This document shows positions 19,185 to 29,971 of a stretch of 64,000 nucleotides of DNA, piece after piece; position 1 is the first letter of the stretch; each line of letters begins with the position of its first letter. The translations under genes and the position numbers were made by a program. This stretch comes from Rhizobium leguminosarum (lineage in GTDB: Bacteria; Pseudomonadota; Alphaproteobacteria; Rhizobiales; Rhizobiaceae), in NCBI RefSeq assembly GCF_001679785.1, contig NZ_CP016286.1:3714001-3778000 (forward strand), given 5' to 3'. Under the pieces are notes generated by a model. That model did no database searches, was not told where the DNA came from, and saw nothing but the letters and a program-made list of their open reading frames with translations.

Positions 19185-19323
19185 GAAAGATCCTGTCTAT
19201 GGGGTATAAGCTATCGCAATAGAATATGATCGAAGGATGACAAAGGCTTGGCCGGCATTAGCAATTCCATAACTGTTCCTGCTCCAAATTGGCGGACTTG
19301 AAGGCAAAATCAAGGCCCGCAAC

Positions 19324-20259
19324 GTGAACGAACTGCTTGTTATCGCCGATCAGCGCCTGATGACGGAACGGGCCGCATGGCTCGAAAACCTCGCCAGTGA
19401 GCGCCGTCTTTCCGAGCACACGCTTGACGCCTACGAGCGCGATACCCGCCAGTTTCTGACCTTTCTGACCGGCCATCTCGCCGGCCCGGTGACGCTTGGC
19501 GATATCAGGGAGTTGCGCTCCGCCGATTTCCGCGCCTTCCTGGCGGCCCGGCGCAAGCAGGGGTCCGGCGCCCGATCGCTCGGCCGCAATCTCGCCGGTC
19601 TTCGCTCGCTGCTGCGCCATCTCGAAAAGAAGGGCCTGGTCAATGCCGCCGGTGCTGCTGCGGTGCGCTCGCCGAAACAGCCGAAATCGCTGCCCAAGCC
19701 GCTGTCGGACACCCAGGCGATCACCGTCGTCAGCGACGACGCCCAGCTCCATGACGAACCCTGGATTGCGGCGCGCGATGCGGCGGTTATGACGCTGCTC
19801 TACGGCTGCGGCCTGCGCATCTCCGAAGCGCTGGATCTTACTCCCGCCGACCTGCAGAAGGGCGCGACGACTCTCCGCATCACCGGCAAGGGCAACAAGA
19901 CGCGGCTGGTGCCGCTGCTGTCTGTGGTCTTCGATGCCGTCGAGAGATACCGAGCGCTCTGCCCATACCATCTGGAAAGCGCAGAACCACTGTTTCGCGG
20001 CGCCCGCGGCGGCAAGCTGCAAGCGGCGATCATCCAGCGCACCATGCAGAAGATGCGCAGCGCCTTCGGCCTGCCGGAGACGGCGACACCGCATGCATTG
20101 CGCCACTCCTTCGCCACCCATCTGCTTGCCGGCGGCGGTGATCTGCGGACCATCCAGGAATTGCTCGGCCATGCCAGCCTTTCCACAACGCAGGTCTATA
20201 CCGGCGTCGATGCATCGCGGCTGCTCGAGGTGTATGATCGGGCGCATCCGCGCGCCTAG
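19324..20259 (+). CDS. xerC: Chromosome dimer resolution tyrosine recombinase XerC
   Basis: A 311-residue tyrosine recombinase. The N-terminal SAM-like core-binding domain spans about 15-110; the catalytic residues Arg165 (GCGLRISE), Lys189 (TGKGNKTR), His257 and Arg260 (HALRHSFATHLL), His283 (LGHASLSTTQ) and Tyr292 are all present. It acts with XerD at dif during cell division. XerC is preferred over XerD by the overall form of the motifs and lack of phage or integron context, though the two are close. Its TAG stop abuts a palindromic element. Confidence 0.88.
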   Translation: MNELLVIADQRLMTERAAWLENLASERRLSEHTLDAYERDTRQFLTFLTGHLAGPVTLGDIRELRSADFRAFLAARRKQGSGARSLGRNLAGLRSLLRHLEKKGLVNAAGAAAVRSPKQPKSLPKPLSDTQAITVVSDDAQLHDEPWIAARDAAVMTLLYGCGLRISEALDLTPADLQKGATTLRITGKGNKTRLVPLLSVVFDAVERYRALCPYHLESAEPLFRGARGGKLQAAIIQRTMQKMRSAFGLPETATPHALRHSFATHLLAGGGDLRTIQELLGHASLSTTQVYTGVDASRLLEVYDRAHPRA

Positions 20260-20365
20260 CGCATTCGGCCCGGAGATCGGAATCGATTTTTGGAAAGCAC
20301 GATGCGTTGACTTAAAGTGCATCGCCATGAATCCGATTTGATGTAATGCACTTTAAGTTTCGTTA
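20257..20365. repeat. Palindromic intergenic element after xerC
   Basis: Begins at the xerC stop codon. TTAAAGTGCAT (20312-20322) pairs with ATGCACTTTAA (20346-20356), preceded by an imperfect arm around AATCGATTTTTGG. It differs from family A and units B/C in this window but has the same stop-codon-adjacent placement. Confidence 0.7.
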
Positions 20366-20442
20366 AGGCATTCTCTTAAAGGAATATGCGCAAGCCGGGC
20401 GTAGAGCATGAACGCACAAGGCATGTGATCGGAACACCCATC

Positions 20443-21519
20443 ATGACGACATCAATCGGCCGCCGGACGTCTTACCTCGCAGTGCCGGCCAATCTGTTGC
20501 TCTGGCTGATCGCAGCCTTTCACATGCTGCTTCTTGCCGCCCTGTTTGCCGCCTTCCTGACGGCAAGGCCGGCAGCGGCCGAAGACGTCGCCTGCACCGG
20601 CCGCAATCTGATGGTCGAGCTGCAGCAGAACGACCCCGCCCGCTATGCCGAGGCGCTGAAAGAAGCCGACGCCACACCGAACGGCAAGGGCATCTTCTGG
20701 AGGATCGAGAAGCCGGGATTGGCACCCTCGTGGCTGCTCGGCAGCATGCATGTCACCGATCCGCGCGTGCTGGCCCTGCCGCCGCGCGCCCAGGCAGCCC
20801 ACGACACCGCCGACACGATCATTATCGAATCCGACGAGATCCTCGATGAGCGGAAGGCGACCGCCGCCCTGCTCGCAAAGCCGGAACTGACGATGTTCAC
20901 CGACGGCACGACGATCGACAAGCTGCTTTCCCCCGAGGACTACAAGCGTCTCGAAACCGGCCTCAAGCAGCGCGGTATCCCGATCAGCGCCGTTTCCCGG
21001 ATGCGGCCCTGGATGATTTCGAGCGCCGTCGCCCTGCCGGCCTGCGAAATCGCCCGCAAGGCAAAAGGCGCGCAATTCCTCGACCAGAAGATCGCCACCG
21101 ATGCCATTGCCGAAGGCAAGCAGGTCAAGGGGCTGGAAACCCTTGCCGAGCAGATCCAGGCCATGGCCGATCTGCCGGTCGAATTCCATCTGAAATCGCT
21201 GATCCAGACGCTGGAACTCGGCGACAAGATGAGCGACGTCGTCGAGACGATGACCGACCTCTACCTCTCCGGCGACATCGGCATGACCATGCCGATACTG
21301 AAAACCGTGACACCGGAGGAGGAAGGCGAAAACAGCGATTATGCCGCCTTCGAGCAGCGCGTCATCCTTGACCGCAACAAGGTGATGGCCGAGCGCGCAG
21401 CGCCCATCCTCAACAGCGGCAACGTCTTCATGGCCGTCGGCGCCCTGCATCTGCCCGGCAAGGACGGCGTCATCGAACTGCTGCGCCAGCAGGGCTTCAC
21501 CGTCACTGCGGTGAACTGA
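20443..21519 (+). CDS. TraB/GumN-family protein with signal peptide
   Basis: A 358-residue exported or membrane-anchored protein of the TraB/GumN family. A long hydrophobic N-terminal segment (about 11-42) ends at RPAAA-ED, a signal-peptidase-type site. The two family motifs are a GSMH (in LLGSMHVTD) and a GALH (in VGALHLPGKDG) near the C-terminus; these are thought to be catalytic in related metalloprotease-like proteins, though the function in rhizobia is not settled. The ATG at 20443 is used because it gives a normal signal peptide; an upstream in-frame ATG at 20386 is possible. Confidence 0.8.
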   Translation: MTTSIGRRTSYLAVPANLLLWLIAAFHMLLLAALFAAFLTARPAAAEDVACTGRNLMVELQQNDPARYAEALKEADATPNGKGIFWRIEKPGLAPSWLLGSMHVTDPRVLALPPRAQAAHDTADTIIIESDEILDERKATAALLAKPELTMFTDGTTIDKLLSPEDYKRLETGLKQRGIPISAVSRMRPWMISSAVALPACEIARKAKGAQFLDQKIATDAIAEGKQVKGLETLAEQIQAMADLPVEFHLKSLIQTLELGDKMSDVVETMTDLYLSGDIGMTMPILKTVTPEEEGENSDYAAFEQRVILDRNKVMAERAAPILNSGNVFMAVGALHLPGKDGVIELLRQQGFTVTAVN

Positions 21520-21576
21520 GCCCGCCGGCGGTCATTCGACCAGGCACGCTGCTTTCCAACAGCGCCGATACGCACC

Positions 21577-21613
21577 CAATAAAACAGCCGCCTGCCTCAC
21601 GGCAAGCGGCTGT
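21577..21613 (-). terminator. Rho-independent terminator after lpdA
   Basis: ACAGCCGCCTGCC (21584-21596) and GGCAAGCGGCTGT (21601-21613) form a 13-bp stem with one mismatch and a TCAC loop. On the minus strand it is followed by TTTTATT, so it terminates lpdA; it could also work for the convergent GumN-like gene. Confidence 0.8.
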
Positions 21614-21637
21614 ATGCGTTATTACGAATAGGTAAGA

Positions 21638-23044
21638 TCACATATGGATCGGCTTGAAGAAGGTTGCGAGCGCAGCCTCTTTCACCGCTTCCGACATTGT
21701 GGGATGCGCGTGGCAGGTACGGCCGAGATCTTCCGACGAACCGCCGAACTCCATCAGCACGGTGATCTCGTGGATCATCTCGCCGGCGCCGAAGCCGACG
21801 ATATGGCCGCCGAGCACCCGGTCGGTTTCCTTGTCGGCAAGGATCTTGACGAAACCGTCCGTCGCCAGCATCGCACGCGCCCGGCCGTTCGCCGTGAACG
21901 GGAACTTGCCGACCTTGTAGGCGACGCCTGCCGCCTTCAGCTCTTCCTCGGTCTTGCCGACGGAAGCGATTTCCGGCTGGGTGTAGACGACGCTCGGAAT
22001 GACCTCGTAGTTCACATGGCCATGCTGCCCGGCGAGGATTTCGGCAAGCGCCACGCCCTCGTCTTCCGCCTTGTGCGCCAGCATCGGACCCTTGACCACA
22101 TCGCCGATCGCATAGATGCCGTCGACATTGGTCTTGTAGTGACCGTCGATCTCGACGCGGCCGCGATTGTCGAGCGTAACACCCGCCTCTTCGAGGCCGA
22201 GACCCACCGTATAGGGCTTGCGGCCGGTGGCGATCAGCACGACCTCCGCGTCGAGCGTCACCTTGTCGCCGCCCTTGACCGATTCGAAGGTGACCTTGGC
22301 GCCCTTGTCGCCCTTTTCGACGCCGGTGACCTTGGCGCTGAGATTGAAATCGATGCCCTGCTTGGCCAGCATACGCTGGAACTGCTTGGAGACTTCGCCA
22401 TCCATGCCGCCAAGGATGGTATCGAGATATTCGACGACGGTGACTTTGGCGCCGAGGCGCGACCAGACGGAACCGAGCTCGAGCCCGATGACGCCGCCGC
22501 CGACGACGATCAGCGTTTCCGGCACCTTCTCCAGCGCAATGCCGCCGGTGGACGAGATGATCGTCTTTTCGTCGATTTCGACCTGCACGCCGGGAATGCC
22601 GGCGACGTCGGAGCCGGTGGCGATGACGATGTTCTTGCCTTCGATTTCCTGCACGTTGCCGTCATCGGCGGTGACGGAGACCTTGCCGGCAGAGACGATC
22701 TTGCCGGTGCCCTGGAAGGCATCGATCTTGTTCTTCTTGAAGAGGAAGGCGACGCCATCGACATTCGACTTCACCGTCGCATCCTTGTGGGCCATCATAT
22801 TGCCGAGATTGAGCGTCGGCGCCGGGACGTCGATACCGAGGGCGCTCATCCCGTGGCCGGCCTGATGGAACATTTCGGAGGCATGCAGCAGCGCCTTCGA
22901 CGGAATGCAGCCGACGTTCAGGCAGGTGCCGCCATAGGTCGCCCGCCTTTCGACGACGGCGACCTTAAGGCCAAGCTGGGCCGCCTTGACGGCGCAGACA
23001 TAGCCGCCCGGACCGGTTCCGATAATGATCACATCGTAGGACAT
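21638..23044 (-). CDS. lpdA: Dihydrolipoyl dehydrogenase (E3)
   Basis: A 468-residue FAD/NAD disulfide oxidoreductase that reoxidises dihydrolipoamide. The FAD-binding GTGPGGYVCA start, the redox disulfide GGTCLNVGC (Cys41, Cys46), the central NAD-binding GGGVIGLELG and the C-terminal HAHPTMSE with the catalytic His are all seen. It is the last gene downstream of sucA and sucB, so it most likely serves the 2-oxoglutarate dehydrogenase complex. GGGAAAGAAGCA precedes the start. It is separated from sucB by three unrelated genes. Confidence 0.97.
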   Translation of the reverse strand: MSYDVIIIGTGPGGYVCAVKAAQLGLKVAVVERRATYGGTCLNVGCIPSKALLHASEMFHQAGHGMSALGIDVPAPTLNLGNMMAHKDATVKSNVDGVAFLFKKNKIDAFQGTGKIVSAGKVSVTADDGNVQEIEGKNIVIATGSDVAGIPGVQVEIDEKTIISSTGGIALEKVPETLIVVGGGVIGLELGSVWSRLGAKVTVVEYLDTILGGMDGEVSKQFQRMLAKQGIDFNLSAKVTGVEKGDKGAKVTFESVKGGDKVTLDAEVVLIATGRKPYTVGLGLEEAGVTLDNRGRVEIDGHYKTNVDGIYAIGDVVKGPMLAHKAEDEGVALAEILAGQHGHVNYEVIPSVVYTQPEIASVGKTEEELKAAGVAYKVGKFPFTANGRARAMLATDGFVKILADKETDRVLGGHIVGFGAGEMIHEITVLMEFGGSSEDLGRTCHAHPTMSEAVKEAALATFFKPIHM

Positions 23045-23137
23045 TGCTTCTTTCCCTTTGGATTTTTGTTTAATCGGCCGCGCGATATCAGGCCGAGGAA
23101 TTCGATAATATATTGCAGCTGTTTTTCGCCCGTTGTT

Positions 23138-23890
23138 CTAGCGGCCGCCGCTCACATTGAGGATCGCGCCGGTGATATAGGAGGCCGAAGGTGACAGAAG
23201 ATAGAGGATCGCATCGGCCACCTCCTCGGGCGTGCCCGCGCGCTGCATCGGGATCGACGGCGCCAGCTCGCGTGGCCGATCCGGCAGGCCGCCGGAGGCA
23301 TGAAGGTCGGTTTCGATGACGCCGGGCCTTATCGCATTCACGCGGATACCCTCGGCTGCGACCTCACGCGCCAGCCCGACGGTGAACGTGTCGATCGCCG
23401 CCTTCGAGGCGGCATAGTCGACATACTGCGTCGCAGAACCGAGGACCGCCGCCATCGACGAGATGTTGACGATCGCCCCGCCCTTGCCGCCGTGCCGGCT
23501 CGACATGCGGCGTATGGCCTCTGCCGCGCAGAGTATCGACCCGGTCACATTGACGCGCAGCATGCGCTCGATCCGCTCTACCGACATCTCGTCGACGCGC
23601 TGGGGATAATCGACGATGCCGGCATTGTTGACGAGCCCGTCGAGCCGGCCGAAATGCCGATCGACTGCCGTGAACATCGAGACGATATCCGCAGCCTTGC
23701 CGACATCGCCCTGGATCGCCACGGCCTCGCCGCCATCCTCGACGATCGCAGCGACGACGGCATCCGCGGCTTGACGGTTGGCGGCGTAGTTCACCGCGAC
23801 ACGCCAGCCCTGGCGCGCTGCGAGCCGTGAAGCCGCAGCGCCGATGCCTCGGCTTCCGCCGGTAATGAGAACAACAGGTGTATCGCTCAT
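23138..23890 (-). CDS. Short-chain dehydrogenase/reductase (SDR) family oxidoreductase
   Basis: A 250-residue SDR with TGGSRGIG (about 10-17), NNAG (88-91), the YAASK site (Tyr159, Lys163) and an ending resembling SYITGAILNVSGGR. Start 23890 is chosen for the AAGGAG upstream; an earlier in-frame start adds 11 residues. It overlaps the preceding secreted-protein gene by four bases (ATGA). It is one of three genes lying between sucB and lpdA. The substrate is unknown; a reductase of the FabG/glucose dehydrogenase type would fit the motif set. Confidence 0.87.
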   Translation of the reverse strand: MSDTPVVLITGGSRGIGAAASRLAARQGWRVAVNYAANRQAADAVVAAIVEDGGEAVAIQGDVGKAADIVSMFTAVDRHFGRLDGLVNNAGIVDYPQRVDEMSVERIERMLRVNVTGSILCAAEAIRRMSSRHGGKGGAIVNISSMAAVLGSATQYVDYAASKAAIDTFTVGLAREVAAEGIRVNAIRPGVIETDLHASGGLPDRPRELAPSIPMQRAGTPEEVADAILYLLSPSASYITGAILNVSGGR

Positions 23891-24417
23891 GTCGCACACT
23901 CCTTGAAAACCAGCACGTCCCACGGTGCCACCACGGCCTTGCCCTCGCCCCAGGCGCTGGATTCGCGGATGGCGGGACCAAGGCCGGGAAGCACGAGCTT
24001 TTCCGCCGCCTCAGCGCCTTCGGGCTGCAGGTTGTCCATCTCGCCCTCGGCATCCATGCCGTAGACGGCGCCCTGCCAGACGGTGCAGGCATCGAGATCG
24101 GCGCCGGTCGCATCACCTTCGGGACAGTTGAACATCAGGATGCCGATGGCGCGCACCGGATCTTCCGATGGCATGACATAACCGTCCATCACGACTGGTG
24201 TCTTCAGTGCGCTGACCTTGAACTGGTTGCTGGCGGCAGCCGATGGAGAATTCAGCGGTGCAAAGCGCAATTCATAGGCACCGTCGCGATCGGCGTAGAC
24301 GGCCTGTTCCTGCTTGCATGCGGCAGCGAAGGTGGACGCCGGAACGACGAAAAACGCGGCGGCTGCGATTGCAGCCACGCCTGTCCGTCTCGCCGTGATC
24401 CTGATCCTTCCTCTCAT
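23887..24417 (-). CDS. Hypothetical secreted protein in the suc operon
   Basis: A 176-residue protein with a signal peptide (about 1-32, ending FAA-AC). The mature part is acidic, with Cys at 34, 97 and about 110 and 174 that could form disulfides, and a segment ending PWDVLVFKECAT. No family is recognised. It overlaps the DUF4241 gene upstream and the SDR gene downstream by four bases each (ATGA), so the three are translated as a set. Role unknown. Confidence 0.72.
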   Translation of the reverse strand: MRGRIRITARRTGVAAIAAAAFFVVPASTFAAACKQEQAVYADRDGAYELRFAPLNSPSAAASNQFKVSALKTPVVMDGYVMPSEDPVRAIGILMFNCPEGDATGADLDACTVWQGAVYGMDAEGEMDNLQPEGAEAAEKLVLPGLGPAIRESSAWGEGKAVVAPWDVLVFKECAT

Positions 24418-25163
24418 TGCAGCTTCGGCTCCTTGCGCCCGTCGGCATTCTCGACAACGCTGAAATCCGTCAGCAGCACCAGCGCGCGGCCATCCCTGTC
24501 GAGCCCCCAGAAGACCGGATAGAAACCGTCGCCCCAGCCGCTCCAGAACACCGCGACATTGCCTCGCCTGCCAGCGACCGGCCGGTGCAGCGCATAGATG
24601 CCCTTGTTGGCGTCGAGGTCCGACGCCAGCACGTCGTCGTAATAGTTGACGTCGGAATTCGGTTTCTGCGCTTGCACCTGCTCTTCGCGTTCTCTGATCA
24701 GATCAAGCGTATCGGCATCCATGTAGCAGCCGAGGCCGGCATCGACGGGGTAGCCGAAGATCTCGCCGTCCTTCAGCGTCGCCGGGTCCTGCCCTGGCAG
24801 GACCGCAAGCTCCCAACGATCCGGCTTGCCCTCGGCAAACCGCATGCTGGCAGCGGCGATGCGCCCGAAGGCCTGGTAGAGCGTCACCGGATAGTCGCCC
24901 GGCGCAACCGTTCTTGCGAGCGCCGGACGGTCGGGCTGGGCGAGCGGATCGGCGGCAACGATGCGCCCCGAGGTCAGCTCGACATTGCCCATATGGATCG
25001 CGCCGATCGACCGGCCGGAGAGTTGGGCATCGCTGAGTGCCACCAGCTCGAAATTGCTGCTTGCCTTGCTGATGTCCCAGCCGGCAGCCGATGCGGCGAC
25101 CGGAATATGCGCGGCGGCAGCGCAAAAAAGAAGGCGCGCCGCTCGCATGATCCGGTTCCGCAT
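24414..25163 (-). CDS. DUF4241 domain protein, exported
   Basis: A 249-residue protein with a signal peptide ending near SAAGW (about residue 27). The body matches the DUF4241 pattern: GRIVAADPL (67-75), PGDYPV (92-97), a WELA run and VDAG.GCYMD (about 140-150), ending in an ASDLDANKG-type and WSGWGDG block. The family function is unknown. It begins 13 bases after sucB and overlaps the next gene by four bases. Confidence 0.78.
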   Translation of the reverse strand: MRNRIMRAARLLFCAAAAHIPVAASAAGWDISKASSNFELVALSDAQLSGRSIGAIHMGNVELTSGRIVAADPLAQPDRPALARTVAPGDYPVTLYQAFGRIAAASMRFAEGKPDRWELAVLPGQDPATLKDGEIFGYPVDAGLGCYMDADTLDLIREREEQVQAQKPNSDVNYYDDVLASDLDANKGIYALHRPVAGRRGNVAVFWSGWGDGFYPVFWGLDRDGRALVLLTDFSVVENADGRKEPKLQ

Positions 25164-25176
25164 CGAAAGCGCTCCC

Positions 25177-26454
<1,278 letters not shown>

Positions 26455-26493
26455 TGTTCAGATCCTGATTTCGTGTGTTTTCGTTTATGCGTT

Positions 26494-26802
26494 TCAGACG
26501 GCAGGTGGCCGCGAGATGATCGAGGGCATCGGCAGGATATCGAAGCGGAAACCGAAACCGGAAGCGATGATCGGATCGCCGTCGGCAAGAACCTGCGCCG
26601 CTGCCTGATCCTCGACCTCGACGATCGCCATGCCCCAGGCGCCTTCACCCTCGAAGACGGGGCCGACGATGATCGCCGATCCCGCAAGAGCGTTCCGATG
26701 CCAGTATTCGGCATGGCGTTTCATCGCCGCCATTTCCTCCCCGGTCCCGTCATGCGGGAAAGTGGGGCGCGGCGGCTGCAGTCTTAAAAAGAAATAAGCC
26801 AT
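26494..26802 (-). CDS. YciI-like protein between sucA and sucB
   Basis: A 102-residue protein of the YciI/YCII-related fold (dimeric alpha-beta barrel). The pattern matches: FFLRLQPPRPTFPHD at the start, a LAGSAIIVGPVF strand and an ADGDPIIASGFGFRFDILPM end, including the His in HDG and the Asp-Pro pair often conserved. No enzymatic role can be assigned. It lies 15 bases after sucA and 39 before sucB, so it is cotranscribed with the E1 and E2 genes. Confidence 0.8.
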   Translation of the reverse strand: MAYFFLRLQPPRPTFPHDGTGEEMAAMKRHAEYWHRNALAGSAIIVGPVFEGEGAWGMAIVEVEDQAAAQVLADGDPIIASGFGFRFDILPMPSIISRPPAV

Positions 26803-26817
26803 TGCGCCCCTCTTGTT

Positions 26818-29802
26818 TTAACCGCCCAAAGCATCCTCGAGGAATGCGGCGAGCTGCGACAGATGCTTGGACATCAGGCCCGTCGCCGGCGAGGCGGCGG
26901 CCGGACGGCCGGTATAACGGACGCGCTGGTACTTCGCGTCGATATGGGCGAGCACCCATTCGAGGAAGGGGTCGATGAACGACCATGCGCCCATGTTCTT
27001 CGGCTCTTCCTGACACCAGACCATCTCGGCATTACGGAAGCGCGACAGCTCGTTGATCAGCGCCTTTGCCGGGAACGGATAGAGCTGCTCGACACGTAAG
27101 AGATAGATGTCGTCAATGCCGCGCTTTTCACGCTCTTCGAGAAGATCGTAATAGACCTTGCCGGAGCACATAACGACGCGGCGGATCTTGTTGTCCTTCT
27201 GCAGCTTGATCGGGCCATCCTTGATCACCTCGGCATCGTCCCAGAGCAGGCGATGGAAGGCGGATTCGCCGGCCATTTCGGCAAGCGTCGAGACCGCCCG
27301 CTTGTGGCGCAGCAGCGACTTCGGCGTCATCAGGATCAGCGGCTTGCGGAAGTCGCGCTTCAGCTGCCGGCGCAGGATGTGGAAGTAGTTCGCCGGCGTC
27401 GTGACATTGGCGACCTGCATGTTGTCTTCCGCGCAAAGCTGCAGGAAACGCTCGAGGCGGGCCGAGGAGTGTTCGGGACCCTGGCCTTCATAGCCGTGCG
27501 GCAGCAGGCAGACGAGGCCCGACATGCGCAGCCACTTGCGTTCGCCCGACGAGATGAACTGGTCGAAGACCACCTGCGCGCCGTTGGCGAAATCGCCGAA
27601 CTGCGCTTCCCAGAGCGTCAGCGCATTCGGGCGGGCGAGCGAATAGCCATATTCGAAACCGAGCACGGCCTCTTCCGAAAGCATCGAATTGATGACTTCG
27701 TAGCGTCCCTGCGTCGGCGAAAGATTGGCGAGCGGGATGTAACGCTCTTCGGTTTCCTGATCGTAGAGAACCGAGTGACGCTGCGAGAAGGTGCCGCGTT
27801 CACAATCCTGGCCGGACAGGCGGATCTTGCTGCCTTCGACGCAGAGCGCACCGAAGGAGAGCGCTTCGGCCATCGCCCAGTCGATACCCTCGCCGGTGGC
27901 GATCATGTTGGCGCGGTTTTCCATGAAGCGCTGGATCGTGCGGTGCGCGTTGAAGCCCGCCGGGATCTCAGAGAGCTTGCGGCCGATCTCCTTCAGCGTC
28001 TTCATCGGCACGGCGGTCTTGCCGCGGCGCTGCTCGTCGGCATTGTCGGCCGTGCGCAGGCCCGACCACTCGCCGTCCAACCAGTCGGCCTTGTTCGGCT
28101 TGTAGTGCTGGCCGGCCTCGAACTCCTGCTCGAGATGGGCGCGCCAATCGGCCTTCATCTTCTCGACTTCACCGTCGGTGAGCAGGCCCTCGGCGACGAG
28201 GCGGGCCGCGTAGAGCTGCAGCACGGTCTTGTGGGCGCGGATCACCTTGTACATCTTCGGCTGCGTGAAGGACGGTTCGTCGCCTTCATTGTGGCCGTAG
28301 CGGCGGTAGCAGAACAGGTCGAGCACCACAGGCTTGTGGAACTTCATGCGGAATTCGGTGGCGATCTTCGCCCCATAGACCACCGCTTCCGGATCGTCGC
28401 CGTTGACGTGCAGGATCGGCGCCTCGATCATCTTGGCGACGTCGGACGGATAAGGCGACGAGCGCGAGAAGGCCGGGTTGGTCGTGAAGCCGATCTGGTT
28501 GTTGATGATCACATGCATGGTGCCGGCGACGCGGTGGCCGCGCAGACCGGAAAGGCCGAGGATTTCGGCAATGACACCCTGGCCGGCAAAGGCCGCGTCG
28601 CCGTGGATCAGCAGCGGCAGAACCTTGGCGCGTTCGGAAAGCGGGATGATGTCGCCGTCCCAGACGGTGGCGTTCATATCCTGCTTGGCGCGGGCCTTGC
28701 CCATGACGACGGGATCGACGATTTCGAGATGCGACGGGTTCGCCGTCAGCGAAACGTGGATCTTGTTGCCGTCGAATTCGCGGTCGGAGGAGGCGCCGAG
28801 ATGGTACTTGACGTCACCCGAGCCCTCGACCTCGTCAGGAGCGGCCGAGCCGCCCTTGAACTCGTGGAAGATCGCCCGGTGCGGCTTGCCCATGACCTGG
28901 GAGAGCACGTTCAGGCGGCCGCGATGGGCCATGCCGAACACGGCTTCCTTGAGGCCAAGATGGCCGCCGCGCTTGAGGATCTGCTCTAGCGCCGGGATCA
29001 GCGATTCGCCGCCGTCGAGACCGAAACGCTTCGTGCCCTTGAACTTGACGTCGAGAAACTGTTCGTAGCCTTCGGCTTCGACGAGCTTGGCAAGGATCGC
29101 CTTTTTGCCTTCCGGCGTGAAGGCCACACCCTTGTCCGGTCCTTCGATGCGCTCCTGGATCCACGCCTTCTCCTCCGGATTGGAGATATGCATAAATTCG
29201 ACGCCGAGCGTCGAGCAATAGGTGCGCTCGAGGATTTCGATCATCTCGCGGATCGTCGCGTATTCGAGGCCGAGCACGTTGTCGATGAAGATCTTGCGAT
29301 CGTAATCAGCGGCCGTGAAACCGTAATTCTCCGCCGAGAGTTCGTGATAGTCGTCGACGGAAGCGGCGATGCCGAGCGGGTCGAGCTTGGCATGCAGGTG
29401 GCCGCGCATGCGGTAGGCGCGGATCATCATGATGGCGCGCACAGAATCGCGCGTCGCCTGCAGCACTTCGGTGCTGTCGGCAGGCTTGCCCTGAGCTTCG
29501 GCCTTGGCCTTGACCTTGGTCTCGATCACCTTCTCGACGATGCCCCAGTCGCCATCGAGAGCCGATACCAGATCGCCGCTTGCCTGAAGCGGCCAGTTCT
29601 TCTTGCGCCAGGAAGCGCCCTTGGCTGCCCTTTTCACATCGCTGGGATCCTCCTCCAGCGCCTTGAAGAAGGACCGCCACTGATCGTCGACCGATGCCGG
29701 ATCTTCTTCGTACCGCGCGTAGAGCTGCTCGATATAGGCAGCGTTGGCGCCATCCAGAAACGAGGTGATCTGAAACTGCTCGTTGGCTTCTTGCCGTGCC
29801 AT
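26818..29802 (-). CDS. sucA: 2-oxoglutarate dehydrogenase E1
   Basis: The 994-residue thiamin-diphosphate E1 that decarboxylates 2-oxoglutarate and transfers succinyl to lipoyl-E2. The start at 29802 (MARQEANEQFQITSFLDGAN) matches family N-termini; an upstream extension of the open frame is rich in Arg and not used. GMAHRGRLNVL, GDAAFAGQGV and NNQIGFTT, all ThDP/Mg-region motifs, are seen, and the C-terminal E1 half is complete. No clear ribosome site precedes the ATG. It lies downstream of sucD in the mdh-suc operon, after about 170 bases containing an inverted repeat. Confidence 0.98.
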   Translation of the reverse strand: MARQEANEQFQITSFLDGANAAYIEQLYARYEEDPASVDDQWRSFFKALEEDPSDVKRAAKGASWRKKNWPLQASGDLVSALDGDWGIVEKVIETKVKAKAEAQGKPADSTEVLQATRDSVRAIMMIRAYRMRGHLHAKLDPLGIAASVDDYHELSAENYGFTAADYDRKIFIDNVLGLEYATIREMIEILERTYCSTLGVEFMHISNPEEKAWIQERIEGPDKGVAFTPEGKKAILAKLVEAEGYEQFLDVKFKGTKRFGLDGGESLIPALEQILKRGGHLGLKEAVFGMAHRGRLNVLSQVMGKPHRAIFHEFKGGSAAPDEVEGSGDVKYHLGASSDREFDGNKIHVSLTANPSHLEIVDPVVMGKARAKQDMNATVWDGDIIPLSERAKVLPLLIHGDAAFAGQGVIAEILGLSGLRGHRVAGTMHVIINNQIGFTTNPAFSRSSPYPSDVAKMIEAPILHVNGDDPEAVVYGAKIATEFRMKFHKPVVLDLFCYRRYGHNEGDEPSFTQPKMYKVIRAHKTVLQLYAARLVAEGLLTDGEVEKMKADWRAHLEQEFEAGQHYKPNKADWLDGEWSGLRTADNADEQRRGKTAVPMKTLKEIGRKLSEIPAGFNAHRTIQRFMENRANMIATGEGIDWAMAEALSFGALCVEGSKIRLSGQDCERGTFSQRHSVLYDQETEERYIPLANLSPTQGRYEVINSMLSEEAVLGFEYGYSLARPNALTLWEAQFGDFANGAQVVFDQFISSGERKWLRMSGLVCLLPHGYEGQGPEHSSARLERFLQLCAEDNMQVANVTTPANYFHILRRQLKRDFRKPLILMTPKSLLRHKRAVSTLAEMAGESAFHRLLWDDAEVIKDGPIKLQKDNKIRRVVMCSGKVYYDLLEEREKRGIDDIYLLRVEQLYPFPAKALINELSRFRNAEMVWCQEEPKNMGAWSFIDPFLEWVLAHIDAKYQRVRYTGRPAAASPATGLMSKHLSQLAAFLEDALGG

Positions 29803-29923
29803 GGTGATATGCGGACGCTTCCGTCCGCCTCCTGACTTTGATGAATTGCCGGCTTGATGGCCGGCTGCCGCATTCCGATTGCCGCCTGTCCGCGGCGCAT
29901 CTGCTGGTCTCGTGTTGTCGAGG

Positions 29924-29959
29924 CCGGGCGGAAGGCGCAGATGCCGTTCCTCCGCCCGG
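29924..29959 (-). other. Inverted repeat between sucD and sucA
   Basis: CCGGGCGGA (29924-29932) and TCCGCCCGG (29951-29959) form a perfect 9-bp stem with an 18-base loop holding further short complementarity. There is no T run on the minus strand, so it may be an mRNA processing or stability element rather than a terminator. It lies in the largest gap inside the mdh-suc operon. Confidence 0.5.
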
Positions 29960-29971
29960 TCTATAGGTGGC

